A DNA stretch of 64,000 bases from a bacterium A37T11 (GTDB taxonomy: Bacteria > Bacteroidota > Bacteroidia > Sphingobacteriales > Sphingobacteriaceae), in contig FOBR01000007.1 of the NCBI GenBank assembly GCA_900109895.1, positions 62,001 to 126,000 of the forward strand, given 5' to 3'. Below the pieces are notes generated by a model that worked only from the letters and a program-made list of their open reading frames with translations, made no database searches and had not been told where the DNA came from. Positions 19,538 to 29,777 of the stretch are shown piece by piece (within the stretch, counting starts at the first letter, position 1; each line of letters begins with the position of its first letter). Made by a program: the position numbers and the translations under genes.

Positions 19538-20590
19538 CTACGCATGTTGTTTACAAAAGTTAACGATAAGCCCTGCTAGGTGCCGTCCATCTGCCTCATC
19601 AAATACAGTGCAAACATCGATGTAATAAATTGGGATAGTTGTTAATAGGCGCAGCATAGAAGGCTCCCTCAAACGTTGTGCATCCTTTTCCGTGGTAATA
19701 ATGATTTTGTTTGCAAAACCAATTTCTTGAAAGCGACAAATGATTTGTTGAATGTCTTTTTCTTTGAACGGATGGTGGTCAGGAAATCTTAACTGTTCTA
19801 CGCTGGCTGCTTGTTGTTTCAAATGCTGAAATAATGGTTCAGGATGCGAAATTCCAGTTACTAATAAAATATGCATGCCATTTAGTAAAACTTCATGTTC
19901 CAAATTTTCAGTCTTTTGAAGGGGGTATGGATTTGAATAAGTTAATGAAGAAAGAAAAATGGGCTGTGCAGTTGGTTTCCCAATTAGCTGGCGAACTTCC
20001 CAACGCATGGAGTCTGTAAATGGAGATGTTATTTTAGTAACAATAATTATATCGGCACGTTTCCTCTCAGAAAATAGATCACGGTAAGGACCTGCAGGTA
20101 ATAACCACCTGGGTTTTTTAAGGGAAGGATAATCAAATAATAGCAGACTTAGGCCCGGTGTTAACCAGCGATGCTGGTAAGCATCATCTAATAATACTAC
20201 ATCATGATTTCTTAATAAAAGTTTTACACCCATTACCCTATTTTCACAAACGGCAACAGTTATAGCTGGAAATTTGTGTTTAAACTGCAAAGGCTCGTCG
20301 CCAACTTGGCTTGCTGTATGACTTAAACTCACTTTGTAAAATCCCTTCGTTTTGCGGCCGTAGCCACGACTTAATGTGGCGATGCGGTAATGGGGGCTTA
20401 ATAGTTTAATCAAATATTCAGTCATCGGGGTTTTTCCAGTGCCGCCTGCTAGCAAATTGCCTATCACAATAACGGGCTGATTAAAGCGGGTACTTTTAAG
20501 TAAATGGTAGTCAAATAAACGGTTTCGAACCCATATTATTAACGTATATAAGAAGGAAATGGGAAGTAATAACAAACGTGCAATCTTCAT
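19538..20590 (-). CDS. lpxK: Tetraacyldisaccharide 4'-kinase
   Basis: LpxK (350 aa from the ATG at 20590), the lipid A kinase acting at the inner leaflet of the inner membrane. An N-terminal membrane anchor (LLLLPISFLYTLIIWVRN) precedes the P-loop GNLLAGGTGKTPM (about residues 44-56), and LLDDAYQHRW is the family's DDxxQHR-like motif. A start 4 codons upstream (20602) is possible, but family alignments favour MKIARLLLLP. Shows that the cell makes lipid A. Confidence 0.94.
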   Translation of the reverse strand: MKIARLLLLPISFLYTLIIWVRNRLFDYHLLKSTRFNQPVIVIGNLLAGGTGKTPMTEYLIKLLSPHYRIATLSRGYGRKTKGFYKVSLSHTASQVGDEPLQFKHKFPAITVAVCENRVMGVKLLLRNHDVVLLDDAYQHRWLTPGLSLLLFDYPSLKKPRWLLPAGPYRDLFSERKRADIIIVTKITSPFTDSMRWEVRQLIGKPTAQPIFLSSLTYSNPYPLQKTENLEHEVLLNGMHILLVTGISHPEPLFQHLKQQAASVEQLRFPDHHPFKEKDIQQIICRFQEIGFANKIIITTEKDAQRLREPSMLRLLTTIPIYYIDVCTVFDEADGRHLAGLIVNFCKQHA

Positions 20591-20878
20591 TGCTGCAAAC
20601 ATAAATAATTTTATTTACAGCCTGTGTGTTTGGCATCCGAAAGAAGTGTATAGCAATCCCTACAAAATTTTGGATTAACCTACATTCCATGTATTAAACA
20701 AGAAATGAGAGTTAAAGTTTCGTATTTTAAAAGTCTTTTATTTCAAGGGTAGTTTTATAATTTATTAAATAAATTAATCTATAAGATAATATATATTTAA
20801 AATAGGATAAAATTGGCATATTTGCACGGTTATTGTTTTATAATGTTTCGAAAATGATAGTAATTATTGTTAAACCGG

Positions 20879-21451
20879 ATGATGGGATATAGTCCATCAT
20901 TCAAAACCTTAGACAGCATGACAAAGATAGAATTTGACACCCTGGTTTCACAACAGGCAGAATCATTGAAGGCTTATGCACTTCACTTTACCCATGATGA
21001 CGAAGATGCAAATGATTTGGTGCAGGATACCGTCCTTAAAGCAATAACCTATTATAATAAGTTTAGAGAAGGGACTAATTTAAAAGGCTGGTTATATACC
21101 ATTATGAAAAATACCTTCATTAACAACTATCGACGTTTTATCAAGATGAGTTCATTTGTGACCAAATCTGATGAAATTTCTTCGGCTAACCTGGCTTATA
21201 GCGCTACGAATAACCAAGGAGAGAACAAATTTGTAATGGATGACATAAAACATGCATTAAGCAATTTGTCAGAGGAATATTATGTGCCCTTTACTATGTA
21301 TTTTGAAGGCTATAAATATCATGAAATTGCCGATTATCTGGATATTCCGATCGGTACCGTCAAAACCCGCATTCACGTGGCACGTAAGATGCTGAAAAAA
21401 TCCCTAAAGTCTTACGAGGAAGTTTACAGCAGTAACTGGGGGTTCGCCTAG
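20879..21451 (+). CDS. RNA polymerase sigma factor, ECF (sigma-70 region 2/4)
   Basis: About 190 aa. Region 2 (about residues 18-85): DDEDANDLVQDTVLKA, GWLYTIMKNTFINNYRR. Region 4 (about 125-180): YHEIADYLDIPIGTVKTRIHVARKML, the helix-turn-helix that reads the -35 element. The frame opens with TTG at 20867. ATG 20879 or 20882 is more likely, and MTKIEFDTL (20918) is also possible. No anti-sigma factor is adjacent. Close relatives are one of the generally conserved, stand-alone Bacteroidota ECF factors. The 288-bp AT-rich region upstream has a near-match to TAnnTTTG (CATATTTG at 20817-20824). Confidence 0.9.
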   Translation: MMGYSPSFKTLDSMTKIEFDTLVSQQAESLKAYALHFTHDDEDANDLVQDTVLKAITYYNKFREGTNLKGWLYTIMKNTFINNYRRFIKMSSFVTKSDEISSANLAYSATNNQGENKFVMDDIKHALSNLSEEYYVPFTMYFEGYKYHEIADYLDIPIGTVKTRIHVARKMLKKSLKSYEEVYSSNWGFA

Positions 21452-22362
21452 AGGGTGAATCTGGTAAGTTCTGAAAATTTCTCGATACGTTCTTGAATGG
21501 CCGAGGTATCCAGGTCTGAAATTCGGTGTACACCAAATTTTTCAACACAGAATGAGGCCAGGGTTGAACCATAAATAATGGCATTCCGCATGTGTTCGAA
21601 ATTAACTATTCCATGCTTTGCTAAATAGCCAATAAAACCTCCGGCAAAACTATCACCGGCACCGGTTGGGTCAAATACTTCTGCAAGTGGCAGGGCAGGG
21701 GCTGCAAATATTTTACCTTCTCCAAAAAGAAGTGCACCGTGTTCCCCTTTTTTAACAATTAGGTATTTGGGGCCCATTTTGAGTATCTTTTCTGCCGCTT
21801 TTACTAATGAATATTCGCCGGATAGCTGACGGGCTTCTTCATCATTGATGGTCAATACATCTATTTTCCTTAAAACGTGCAGTAAGTCATCCAGCGCTAT
21901 ATCCATCCAAAAATTCATAGTATCGAGAACTATTAACTTAGGATTACCCTTTAATCGCTCAAGCGCAATAAGTTGTACTTGTGGCGTTAGGTTTCCCAAT
22001 AGCAGATATTCACAATCCAGATAACTATCTGGGATGACCGGATTAAAATTGGCTAGTACGTTCAGGTCGGTTATGAGGGTGTCACGCCGGTTCAGGTCTT
22101 CATGGTACTTTCCCGACCAGAAAAATGATTTCTCACCTGGTTTAATTTGTATGCCGGAAATATCTATTCCCCTGGAGGTAAAAAGGGCCAAATTATCTGC
22201 TCCGAAATCATCACCTACCACACTAACTATACGAATTGGATGATAAATATAACTTGCAGCAATGCCGGCATAGGTAGCCGCACCTCCAACAATTTTATCT
22301 GTTTTTCCGTAAGGTGTTTCGATCGCGTCGTAGGCAACTGAACCAACGATTACTAAACTCAT
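21448..22362 (-). CDS. PfkB-family sugar/nucleoside kinase
   Basis: Ribokinase-fold kinase of 304 aa. N-terminal SVAYDAIETP and GGAATYAGIAASY form the substrate site. The C-terminal signature with catalytic Asp is DPTGAGDSFAGGFIGYL (about residues 227-243). LTINDEEARQLSG is also typical. Substrate cannot be assigned (adenosine, ribose or another sugar). Its 3' end overlaps the sigma-factor 3' end by 4 bases in convergent orientation. Confidence 0.9.
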   Translation of the reverse strand: MSLVIVGSVAYDAIETPYGKTDKIVGGAATYAGIAASYIYHPIRIVSVVGDDFGADNLALFTSRGIDISGIQIKPGEKSFFWSGKYHEDLNRRDTLITDLNVLANFNPVIPDSYLDCEYLLLGNLTPQVQLIALERLKGNPKLIVLDTMNFWMDIALDDLLHVLRKIDVLTINDEEARQLSGEYSLVKAAEKILKMGPKYLIVKKGEHGALLFGEGKIFAAPALPLAEVFDPTGAGDSFAGGFIGYLAKHGIVNFEHMRNAIIYGSTLASFCVEKFGVHRISDLDTSAIQERIEKFSELTRFTL

Positions 22363-22388
22363 GCTATATACAATTTTTAAATTGTGCG

Positions 22389-22419
22389 CAAAGGTAAGCT
22401 TATAATTTGATCCCCCAAA
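22389..22419 (-). promoter_or_regulatory. Promoter of the PfkB kinase gene
   Basis: On the minus strand TTTG (22416-22419), a 19-bp spacer and TACCTTTG (22389-22396) match the Bacteroidota -33/-7 consensus exactly. It lies 27 bases before the kinase start codon and just after the end of the RND operon. Confidence 0.8.
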
Positions 22420-22428
22420 TGTGCAAAA

Positions 22429-23532
22429 TTATTTTGAAGTTATTATCAATTCTTCGCCATCACGCAATTCTTCATTTACAGTTGTTAAAAGTACATCGCC
22501 TTCTACTACCTTCCCATAGATCTCCGTTTTTCCGCCGCTGCTGTTTCCGGTGCGCACCGGTATCCATTTGGCTTTGTGGTTGTCCACTTTAATTACAAAA
22601 ACACCGGTCGTACTATTAAGAATGGCTGTATTTGGAACAATAAAAGCTTTAGGGCGCCCTACCAACGGGATTTGCACTTCTGCTACAGTACCTGGTAAAA
22701 GCCTCTGGTCGTTGTTATCAACGTCCATTTCGGTATGCTGTGAGCGCAATCGGCTATCCAGTGCTCCAGCCAGACGCACGACTTTAGCGGAAAAAACTTC
22801 GCCAGGGAAAGAGCCGACAGTAAATTGTACTTCACTGCCTTTTTTTAGGTAGCTGGTATAGGCTTCTGGAATGCTAACTACCAGCCTTAATTTTTTCTGC
22901 TCTTGCAAGGTAAAAATTGGCAAGTCAGAACCTTTACCGGCTGGCCCAACATAAGCCCCGGCGCTCACATTGCGAGCAGAAATAACACCGCTAAAGGGGG
23001 CGCGTATTTCTAAATAATTGCGTGTGTCTTTAATTTCCCCCTGGGCAGCACGAGCGGCTTCAAGTCCCGCCTTATCCGCGTTTTGTTTGGCAAAGGCTAC
23101 ATCCAGGTCATTTTGGGAAACTGTTCCGGGGGTTTTACTGGTGGCTAGCAAACGGTCGTAGGTAGCCTTACTTGACAGGTAAGTAGCTTCCTGTGCTTTG
23201 AGCCTTGATTCTGCCCCCAATAGTTGTGAACTTAGTTCGGGAGCTTCAAGGGTAGCTAAAAGCTGACCTGTTTGTACTTCACTACCAACGTCGGCATACA
23301 ATTTTTTAATAAAACTACTTACTTTTCCATACAGATCCACCTGCTGGTAGGCAATCAATTCGCCGGGCATTTTGATTGATGATGTCAGCGACTGAGGGGT
23401 TAATGTGAAAGTATCTATTGGGGCGGGTGCGTCAGCAGCTTTTTTAGACTCCTCCTTTGCAGTAGAGTGACATCCTTGCCAAACATAGGCCCCGCAAAGA
23501 AAAGAAATAGCCAATATTATTGTCCTTTTCAT
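22429..23532 (-). CDS. RND efflux periplasmic adaptor (membrane fusion) lipoprotein
   Basis: Adaptor of 367 aa that bridges the pump and the TolC channel. The signal peptide ends with the lipobox VWQGC (Cys near residue 20), so it is probably a lipoprotein. The first biotinyl-lipoyl half is VDLYGKVSSFIKKLYADVG. The alpha-hairpin coiled coil (about 100-165) follows, then the second lipoyl half IRAPFSGVISARNV and beta-barrel domains. Third gene of the TolC-pump-adaptor operon, an order opposite to the common adaptor-first layout. Confidence 0.93.
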   Translation of the reverse strand: MKRTIILAISFLCGAYVWQGCHSTAKEESKKAADAPAPIDTFTLTPQSLTSSIKMPGELIAYQQVDLYGKVSSFIKKLYADVGSEVQTGQLLATLEAPELSSQLLGAESRLKAQEATYLSSKATYDRLLATSKTPGTVSQNDLDVAFAKQNADKAGLEAARAAQGEIKDTRNYLEIRAPFSGVISARNVSAGAYVGPAGKGSDLPIFTLQEQKKLRLVVSIPEAYTSYLKKGSEVQFTVGSFPGEVFSAKVVRLAGALDSRLRSQHTEMDVDNNDQRLLPGTVAEVQIPLVGRPKAFIVPNTAILNSTTGVFVIKVDNHKAKWIPVRTGNSSGGKTEIYGKVVEGDVLLTTVNEELRDGEELIITSK

Positions 23533-23568
23533 ATATATAATTCTGTTTCTTGATCTGTTTAATGTTTT

Positions 23569-26500
23569 TTAACTTAATTGCGCTATCGGCTTAATATAGT
23601 GTTTACTTTCTTCATCTTCCGGATCCAGCGATACACTTTCGATACTTACACCGCCCTGCCCCCAACCGAATACCAGCGGCAGAATAAATAATGCGGCAAA
23701 GGTTGAAGCGATCAATCCACCGATTACTGCCCTACCCAAAGGTGATGACTGATCTCCGGCTTCGCCGAGACCGCTGGCCATGGGTATCATGCCAACCACC
23801 ATGGCCAAGGCAGTCATCAGGATTGGACGCATGCGTAATGCGGCTGCTTCTTTAGCAGCGAGAATTGCATTTCCATGGTGCATCCTAATTTGCTCAGCAT
23901 TAGTAATGAGTAATACCGCATTGGAGATGGATACTCCGACCGACATGATCATACCCATATAAGATTGTAGGTTGAGCGTCGATCCACACAGCAGCAGTAA
24001 TGCAAGGGAGCCAAAAAGCACCGCAGGCACAGTAGCCAGCACTACTGCCGATACTTTGAACGATTGAAAATTGGCAGCCAGCATTAGGAAAATAACCACA
24101 ATAGCTATAAGTAAACCGCTTTGTAGACTATCAAGTGTGTCAGTTAGCGTATTACTTAACCCTATCAGTTCAACGCTGAGCCCCCTTGGGATTTCACCTA
24201 ATGATTGTATAGCCTTTTGTACATCACCAGCTGCTGTACCCAGGTCTTTATGATACAAATTAGCCGTGACTGTTAAGATGGGCATAGCGCCTAGGTTATC
24301 ATTTTCACCATAAGTGGTGGTGGGTGTAATGGTCGCAATGTCTCCCAGCACTGGCCGGGGGGTATTTTTTAATAGTGGTATTTCTGAAATATCATCTGCA
24401 CTACCCATTTTGCCCTCTGGGACCTGCACCTGTACGTTATAACTTTGGTTTGCACTTTGATCAACCCATATGTTTTTTTCTGTGAGGCGCGAGGATGAAG
24501 TTGAAGCAATAAGCGACCTTGTCACATCTGTCATGTCAATACCCAACTGTGCGGCCCTTATACGGTCTATATTGATATTAAGCGCCGGATATTTAGTAGA
24601 TTGGCCTAGCTGCACATCCCGCAAATAAGGAATTTGTTTTAACTTATCGATTATGAGGTTTGCATATTTTTCATTCAGAGCCTTATTTCGACCCGCAAAG
24701 CGCACTTCGATGGGTGTAGGAGAACCTTGGCTGAGGATTTTATCCGTCAGCTCGATGGGTTCAAAAGATAATTGCATCTGATCATCTATCTGCTTGGCAC
24801 GCTTACGTATTTTATCTTTTAAGTCGTCCAAATTGGTTTTATAGTCTTCTTTTAAGGCAACTTGTAAGACTGCTTCATGTGGTCCGGCCATCCAAAGGAA
24901 AATGGGCGCTGTTGAAAAAAGTTGTGGGTGCATACCCACAAAGGCCGAAGTGATGGATACATTATCTTTGCCTACAATGTCGTTTACGGCATTAATAAGT
25001 TTCACCGTCTGAAGTTCGGTCTTTTCTATGCGAGTTCCTTCAGGCTCACGCAATCGTACCTGAAATTGACTGCCGTTAACGGTAGGCAATACATCCCTGC
25101 CAATGGTATTAAGCATAAACACTACAAAGAGACAGACGGCTATTAAGTATGTGCTTACAATGATTTTTCTGAACGGCATCATCCGATCCAGAAAACGCAG
25201 GTATCTTATCCGTAGTTTTTCAAAACCACTCACCTTATTATTATGGTTGCTTTCTGATCGTTCTATTAATACCGTTTTTTGATCCCAAGTGTCTTTTTCG
25301 CTTTCAGTGGATAGACCTGACCGTTTAAATTCTTCTGTATCCGTCAATTCGGTACCATCCTTTTTGTGGTGATGTTTTACTTTCATGAGCCAGTTAGCCA
25401 TAACCGGTACAAAGGTCTGAGCTAGGAAATAAGATATCACCATGCTAAAGCCAATGGCTAATGCAAGCGGAAGGAATAAAGAGCCGGGTATACCTCCCAT
25501 GGTAAAGGCCGGGGCAAACACTGCCAGAATACAAAACAGGATCAGCAATTTTGGAAAGGCAATTTCCTTACATGCATCCCAGATGGCCAATGCCTTGGGT
25601 TTTCCCATGTCAAAGTGCTGGTGTATATTTTCGATGGTCACGGTACTTTCATCTACGAGTATGCCGATAGCTAGGGCCAGCCCGCTAAGGGTCATAATAT
25701 TAATTGTTTGACCAAAGAGATTTAAAAAAAGTACGGCCGAAATAATAGATGTTGGGATGGTCAGAATAACAATGAGCGCCCCACGCGGATCTCCTAGAAA
25801 AAGTAAGACCATCAAGCCCGTTAAAATGGCCCCGATTGCCCCTTCGGTAAGTAGGCTTTTAACGGAGTTAATAACGTACACCGACTGGTCAAACTCATAC
25901 GTTAGTTTTACGTCATCTGGAAGTTGTGCCTGCATCTTAGGTATTGCCTTCTTTAGGTTCTGCACAACTTCCCAGGTGGAAGCATCGGCACCTTTTGCGA
26001 TATCAAGATATACAGACCGCTTCCCATTTACGAGCGCATAACTCGTGGACACGTCCGCGCCGTCTTCAACCTTTGCTACATCTTTTAAATATAGGTTTTG
26101 CACCCCATTCTTGAATAAAGGAATGTTTTCGAAATCTTTGATCTTTTCAATCGTTGTGTTGGTCGGTGTAATGTAGTTTTTATCGCCAATCCTTACATTT
26201 CCAGAAGGTGCTACTTGATTGTTGAGCCGCATGGCTTCTACCAACTGGTCAGGAGTCATGTTGTGCGATCGCAGTAATTCAGGATCTGCCTTAATCACAA
26301 CTGTACGTATATTACCACCAAAAGGGGTAGACCCAACCAATCCAGGTACTGAAGTAAATGCTGAACGTACGTACAAATTGGCCATGTCAAGCAACTCATT
26401 ATTGCTTCTGGTTTTGCTGCTAAGTATTAATTGCCCTACCGGAAGGGTAGATGCATCAAACCGGATAATGAAGGGCGGGTTGGATCCAGCAGGAAATATA

Positions 26501-26850
26501 GCTTGCGCCCTGTTTGAAAAGGCGCTCACCTCCGCTGCGGCCTGGGCCATATTGGTGCCTGGATAAAAGTTGATCTTCAGCAGGGATAGCCCTGATATAT
26601 TTTTGGTTTCAATGCTTTTGATTCCATTTACATATAGCAGGATATTGATGTATTGTTTGGCAAAAAATGCTTCCATCTGGGTGGAAGTATAACCACCAAA
26701 AGGGTGTGAAATATAAATAACAGGCATATCCAGTTTCGGGAAGATGTCAATCTTAATGGTATTGACAGCCTTTATACCGAAAAAGAATAAGCCGGCAACG
26801 ATCACTAGGATGGTAATGGGCTTTCTTAGAGCAAATCGGATTAAATTCAT
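23569..26850 (-). CDS. RND efflux pump permease subunit
   Basis: Inner-membrane proton-driven exporter of 1093 aa, AcrB/MexB-like or related HAE family. TM1 is near residues 12-30. Two large periplasmic loops (about 35-330 and 600-890) and TM blocks follow. LVDESTVTIENIHQH is the TM4 region, where HAE1 pumps have paired Asp residues. Here only one acidic pair Asp-Glu (VDES) is seen, so coupling residues deserve an alignment. A basic and acidic insert (about 500-560, with HHHKKDGTELTDTEEF) extends the central cytoplasmic loop. Substrate unknown. Confidence 0.93.
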   Translation of the reverse strand: MNLIRFALRKPITILVIVAGLFFFGIKAVNTIKIDIFPKLDMPVIYISHPFGGYTSTQMEAFFAKQYINILLYVNGIKSIETKNISGLSLLKINFYPGTNMAQAAAEVSAFSNRAQAIFPAGSNPPFIIRFDASTLPVGQLILSSKTRSNNELLDMANLYVRSAFTSVPGLVGSTPFGGNIRTVVIKADPELLRSHNMTPDQLVEAMRLNNQVAPSGNVRIGDKNYITPTNTTIEKIKDFENIPLFKNGVQNLYLKDVAKVEDGADVSTSYALVNGKRSVYLDIAKGADASTWEVVQNLKKAIPKMQAQLPDDVKLTYEFDQSVYVINSVKSLLTEGAIGAILTGLMVLLFLGDPRGALIVILTIPTSIISAVLFLNLFGQTINIMTLSGLALAIGILVDESTVTIENIHQHFDMGKPKALAIWDACKEIAFPKLLILFCILAVFAPAFTMGGIPGSLFLPLALAIGFSMVISYFLAQTFVPVMANWLMKVKHHHKKDGTELTDTEEFKRSGLSTESEKDTWDQKTVLIERSESNHNNKVSGFEKLRIRYLRFLDRMMPFRKIIVSTYLIAVCLFVVFMLNTIGRDVLPTVNGSQFQVRLREPEGTRIEKTELQTVKLINAVNDIVGKDNVSITSAFVGMHPQLFSTAPIFLWMAGPHEAVLQVALKEDYKTNLDDLKDKIRKRAKQIDDQMQLSFEPIELTDKILSQGSPTPIEVRFAGRNKALNEKYANLIIDKLKQIPYLRDVQLGQSTKYPALNINIDRIRAAQLGIDMTDVTRSLIASTSSSRLTEKNIWVDQSANQSYNVQVQVPEGKMGSADDISEIPLLKNTPRPVLGDIATITPTTTYGENDNLGAMPILTVTANLYHKDLGTAAGDVQKAIQSLGEIPRGLSVELIGLSNTLTDTLDSLQSGLLIAIVVIFLMLAANFQSFKVSAVVLATVPAVLFGSLALLLLCGSTLNLQSYMGMIMSVGVSISNAVLLITNAEQIRMHHGNAILAAKEAAALRMRPILMTALAMVVGMIPMASGLGEAGDQSSPLGRAVIGGLIASTFAALFILPLVFGWGQGGVSIESVSLDPEDEESKHYIKPIAQLS

Positions 26851-26905
26851 TTTATGGTGTGAAAGTTGAAAATAGTTATATTAAAAACGCGCGCGGAGGT
26901 CCATG

Positions 26906-28312
26906 TTATAATTCATTAATAAATAACCCGAAATCGCCGGAAGCGGCAGCTTTAAGCAGCAACGCCTGCCAAACGTTATTATATGCAATGTCCCGGTCAG
27001 TCTCTGCCCTGATTAGGGCATAAAGTGTTTGCGTCACATCTACTAAATTGGTGAGTCCATTTTTGTAAAGTACACTTTTCTGAAGATACGCGTCTGATGC
27101 GGCTTTGACCTGTATTGGCACTTCATTATAGTTATCAAGCGCATTTCTAATTTTCTGGTCAGCCAATTGCAATTGTGCCGATAGTTCTTGGTTGGCCTGC
27201 TCATATTCTGCTTGCAGCCCAGTGCTAATAAACCGTTGTTGCCGTACTTGTGGGCTGATGCGCAAAGCTTGTGTTATATTCCAGGTTAAGCCAATGCCAA
27301 ACAGGTAATTGCTCCTGGTAGGCTTAACACCATCAGTATAACTGTGAGTAAACGCTTGCTGATCCATGGTATACCCAGAATCAAAACCCGATCCCCTGGT
27401 TTGAAATACTCCCACCAGCGAAAATGCCGGATATTTTAAAGAGCTCAAATAATGTGTTTGTTGCTCACTTACCGCAATGCGGCTTTTGTACCACTGCAAT
27501 TCAGGATGCAAGTCCAGATTTATGGGAGCTTGAGGTGACGTGAGTGCTGCAGGTACCCGGCTAATAAACATACTATCCAATACAAAATCTGACGAATTCA
27601 CTCCCATCAGGATGGCCAGTCGGTTGGCCTGTTCCTGTTCAGTGTCCTTTGCTTTTATCCAAGCCGTCCGCGCGCTTGAAACTTCGGCATTGGCCTGTGA
27701 AGAATCCACACCCGCAATCAGTCCGTTTATAGCCCGTGTCACTACCACTTTGCGCAGCGTGTTAGCCCTATCAAAGTTTTTCTGATAAGAAAGAGTGAGC
27801 CTTTGGGCAGCAAGCAAATTAAGGTAGGCCGCACTTACCTTAACGCGTTGTTTAAATCGTTCCTGTTCCAGGTCATCTTGATCACGGATTGCGGCAGCTT
27901 TAGCTGATTTTACCCGGTTTTCATATTTACCAAAAGCAAAAAACTCCCAATTTAAATTAGTTAGGTATAACGCTCCAAAAGCGGCATTCCAGTTTTGTTC
28001 CGGCAAGGAGGGGCCAGAAGAACCCACACCCAGGCCCCCAAATCCATAAATAGGACCGTTCTGCCCATTCACTGTTCCATAGTCCTGTTGAGCCGATAAG
28101 TTCAGGTTAGGGAGGTATTCACGTTTAGCTTGTGTCACACCTTCATTAGCAGCCTTGGCATACGCATCTTTTGCGCGTATGCTGCCATAATTTTGCATGG
28201 CACTATCAATAGCGGCTTTAAGTGTCAGCGGTTGTTGCGCCAGCAGTTTAGTTTGAAATGTCCCGGAAATAATAATTAATAAGAACAGACAGTTGCGTTT
28301 TGGCACGGGCAT
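26906..28312 (-). CDS. TolC-family outer-membrane efflux protein
   Basis: Outer-membrane channel of 468 aa with a signal peptide (about 1-25, ending KLLAQ). Two repeated outer-membrane-factor halves with long amphipathic helices rich in Ala, Gln and Arg (AALDSAMQ-like start; SYQKNFDRANTLRKVVV; LQLADQKIRNALDNYNEV). First gene of the three-gene efflux operon, followed 55 bases later by the pump. The two-component genes lie upstream on the same strand and are the likely regulators. Confidence 0.93.
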   Translation of the reverse strand: MPVPKRNCLFLLIIISGTFQTKLLAQQPLTLKAAIDSAMQNYGSIRAKDAYAKAANEGVTQAKREYLPNLNLSAQQDYGTVNGQNGPIYGFGGLGVGSSGPSLPEQNWNAAFGALYLTNLNWEFFAFGKYENRVKSAKAAAIRDQDDLEQERFKQRVKVSAAYLNLLAAQRLTLSYQKNFDRANTLRKVVVTRAINGLIAGVDSSQANAEVSSARTAWIKAKDTEQEQANRLAILMGVNSSDFVLDSMFISRVPAALTSPQAPINLDLHPELQWYKSRIAVSEQQTHYLSSLKYPAFSLVGVFQTRGSGFDSGYTMDQQAFTHSYTDGVKPTRSNYLFGIGLTWNITQALRISPQVRQQRFISTGLQAEYEQANQELSAQLQLADQKIRNALDNYNEVPIQVKAASDAYLQKSVLYKNGLTNLVDVTQTLYALIRAETDRDIAYNNVWQALLLKAAASGDFGLFINEL

Positions 28313-28472
28313 CTTAACAATGATTTTTGTAACGTTTAAGTATCGTGCGCAAATTACGGCAAATAGTTTGAAGAAATTTTGAAGAATAACTCCAATTTGT
28401 GGTGATTTGGTAACAAAATTATTGAAATTTATAATTTTTTTTATTGGTTAAAGGTAATCATTTAAAATTTGG

Positions 28473-29777
28473 CTATTGTAGAACTGACAATTCAGCGGCA
28501 GGTTCAGTCAAAACACGCCGGTCATTGAAAACTACACATACGATGTGCCAATCGTCTTTATAAGTATATTGAACCGAAAATCCACTAATTGTGCAGATCT
28601 GTTTAACAATAGCTAACCCTAAACCAATACCTTCACTGCTTTGGTTCCCTTTTTTGAACCGCTGGAAAAGTTCATCGGTAGGAATTTTGGGCGGGATACC
28701 TGTATTTCTAACAATAAGTTTTTTGGCATTAAGCTCCACTTGAATGTGGCCATTTTGTAGGTTATGGCGAATGGCATTGCTGATTAGGTTTCCCACCAAC
28801 ATTTCTGCCAGTACGGGATGCAACTTAATCAAAATGTGCTTGTCCACTTTTTTGCTGACTTGAATAGATTTTAGTTTGATTAATTCCTGATAAATGCTGA
28901 GTGTATGATTAGTCACTGTGCAGAACCTAATTTGATCCTTGTGTTCAAATTCATGGTTTTCTAATTTTGTGAGCAGAAGTAGGTACCTGTTAATACGCGA
29001 TAACTTCTCCACAGCATCCTGCATATCGGCAACCAAACCAGCCTGGTCTTCTTGAATAGGTGTATTTGCCAGCAGATCGAGCTTACTACGAATTACAGCG
29101 AGCGGCGTTTGTAATTCGTGCGACGCATTTTCACTAAATTCTTTGAGCGAGCGGTAATCTTCGCTCAATTTGTCGGTCATTAGCTGCACAAATTCGTTCA
29201 GTTTTCTAAACTCCCGCGTTGACGTACGCGGGAAATATATTTTTTCCTGCCGCTTCAAACTAAATGATTGGATGCTTTTCAGTGTTTGATAAAAAGGGGC
29301 CATAACGTATTTAGAAACAATACCAGCAGTAATAGCCATAGCTAAGGTAATTAATATAATTTTCCAAATCACACCACGCATCATACCGCTTAGTATCTCA
29401 TCCGCTTTGACGATGTAATCGTAAGATGAAATCTGATAATTTTGACTATTGATATGGTAATAAGAGGTTACGGTAAGGCGGCAATCCTGCCGATTCAGGT
29501 CTTTATTAAAAAACGAAGACCTTTCTGTTTGTTTAAGAGCGGCAGGTAATGGCCCCTTAAACCGACGAATGTTCACTGGGCGGCCTAAAGTATAGGCTGC
29601 AGGTTTAAAGCCATTCTTTACCTGGCTTGCTACTAAATCATTTATGGTTTGCAGTCGTTCTGTTTCAGCCTGGTCAATCTTTTGGTGAATATAATAATAT
29701 CCGATGGTAATCGTAATGGGGGTAATCAAAATTAAAATTCCCAAAAACCACAAAGTAAATTTACTGGCTAATTTCAT
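28473..29777 (-). CDS. Sensor histidine kinase
   Basis: Membrane kinase of about 434 aa. The start at 29777 (MKLASKFTLWFLG) overlaps the response-regulator end by 17 bases. ATG 29789 is an alternative. Two TM segments (about 7-28 and 138-158) flank a periplasmic sensor of about 105 residues. A HAMP-like linker follows, then the H-box FSENASHELQTPLAVIRSKL, N-box NLISNAIRHN and G-box SEGIGLGLAIVKQI. Forms a classical pair with the OmpR-type regulator upstream. Confidence 0.92.
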   Translation of the reverse strand: MKLASKFTLWFLGILILITPITITIGYYYIHQKIDQAETERLQTINDLVASQVKNGFKPAAYTLGRPVNIRRFKGPLPAALKQTERSSFFNKDLNRQDCRLTVTSYYHINSQNYQISSYDYIVKADEILSGMMRGVIWKIILITLAMAITAGIVSKYVMAPFYQTLKSIQSFSLKRQEKIYFPRTSTREFRKLNEFVQLMTDKLSEDYRSLKEFSENASHELQTPLAVIRSKLDLLANTPIQEDQAGLVADMQDAVEKLSRINRYLLLLTKLENHEFEHKDQIRFCTVTNHTLSIYQELIKLKSIQVSKKVDKHILIKLHPVLAEMLVGNLISNAIRHNLQNGHIQVELNAKKLIVRNTGIPPKIPTDELFQRFKKGNQSSEGIGLGLAIVKQICTISGFSVQYTYKDDWHIVCVVFNDRRVLTEPAAELSVLQ

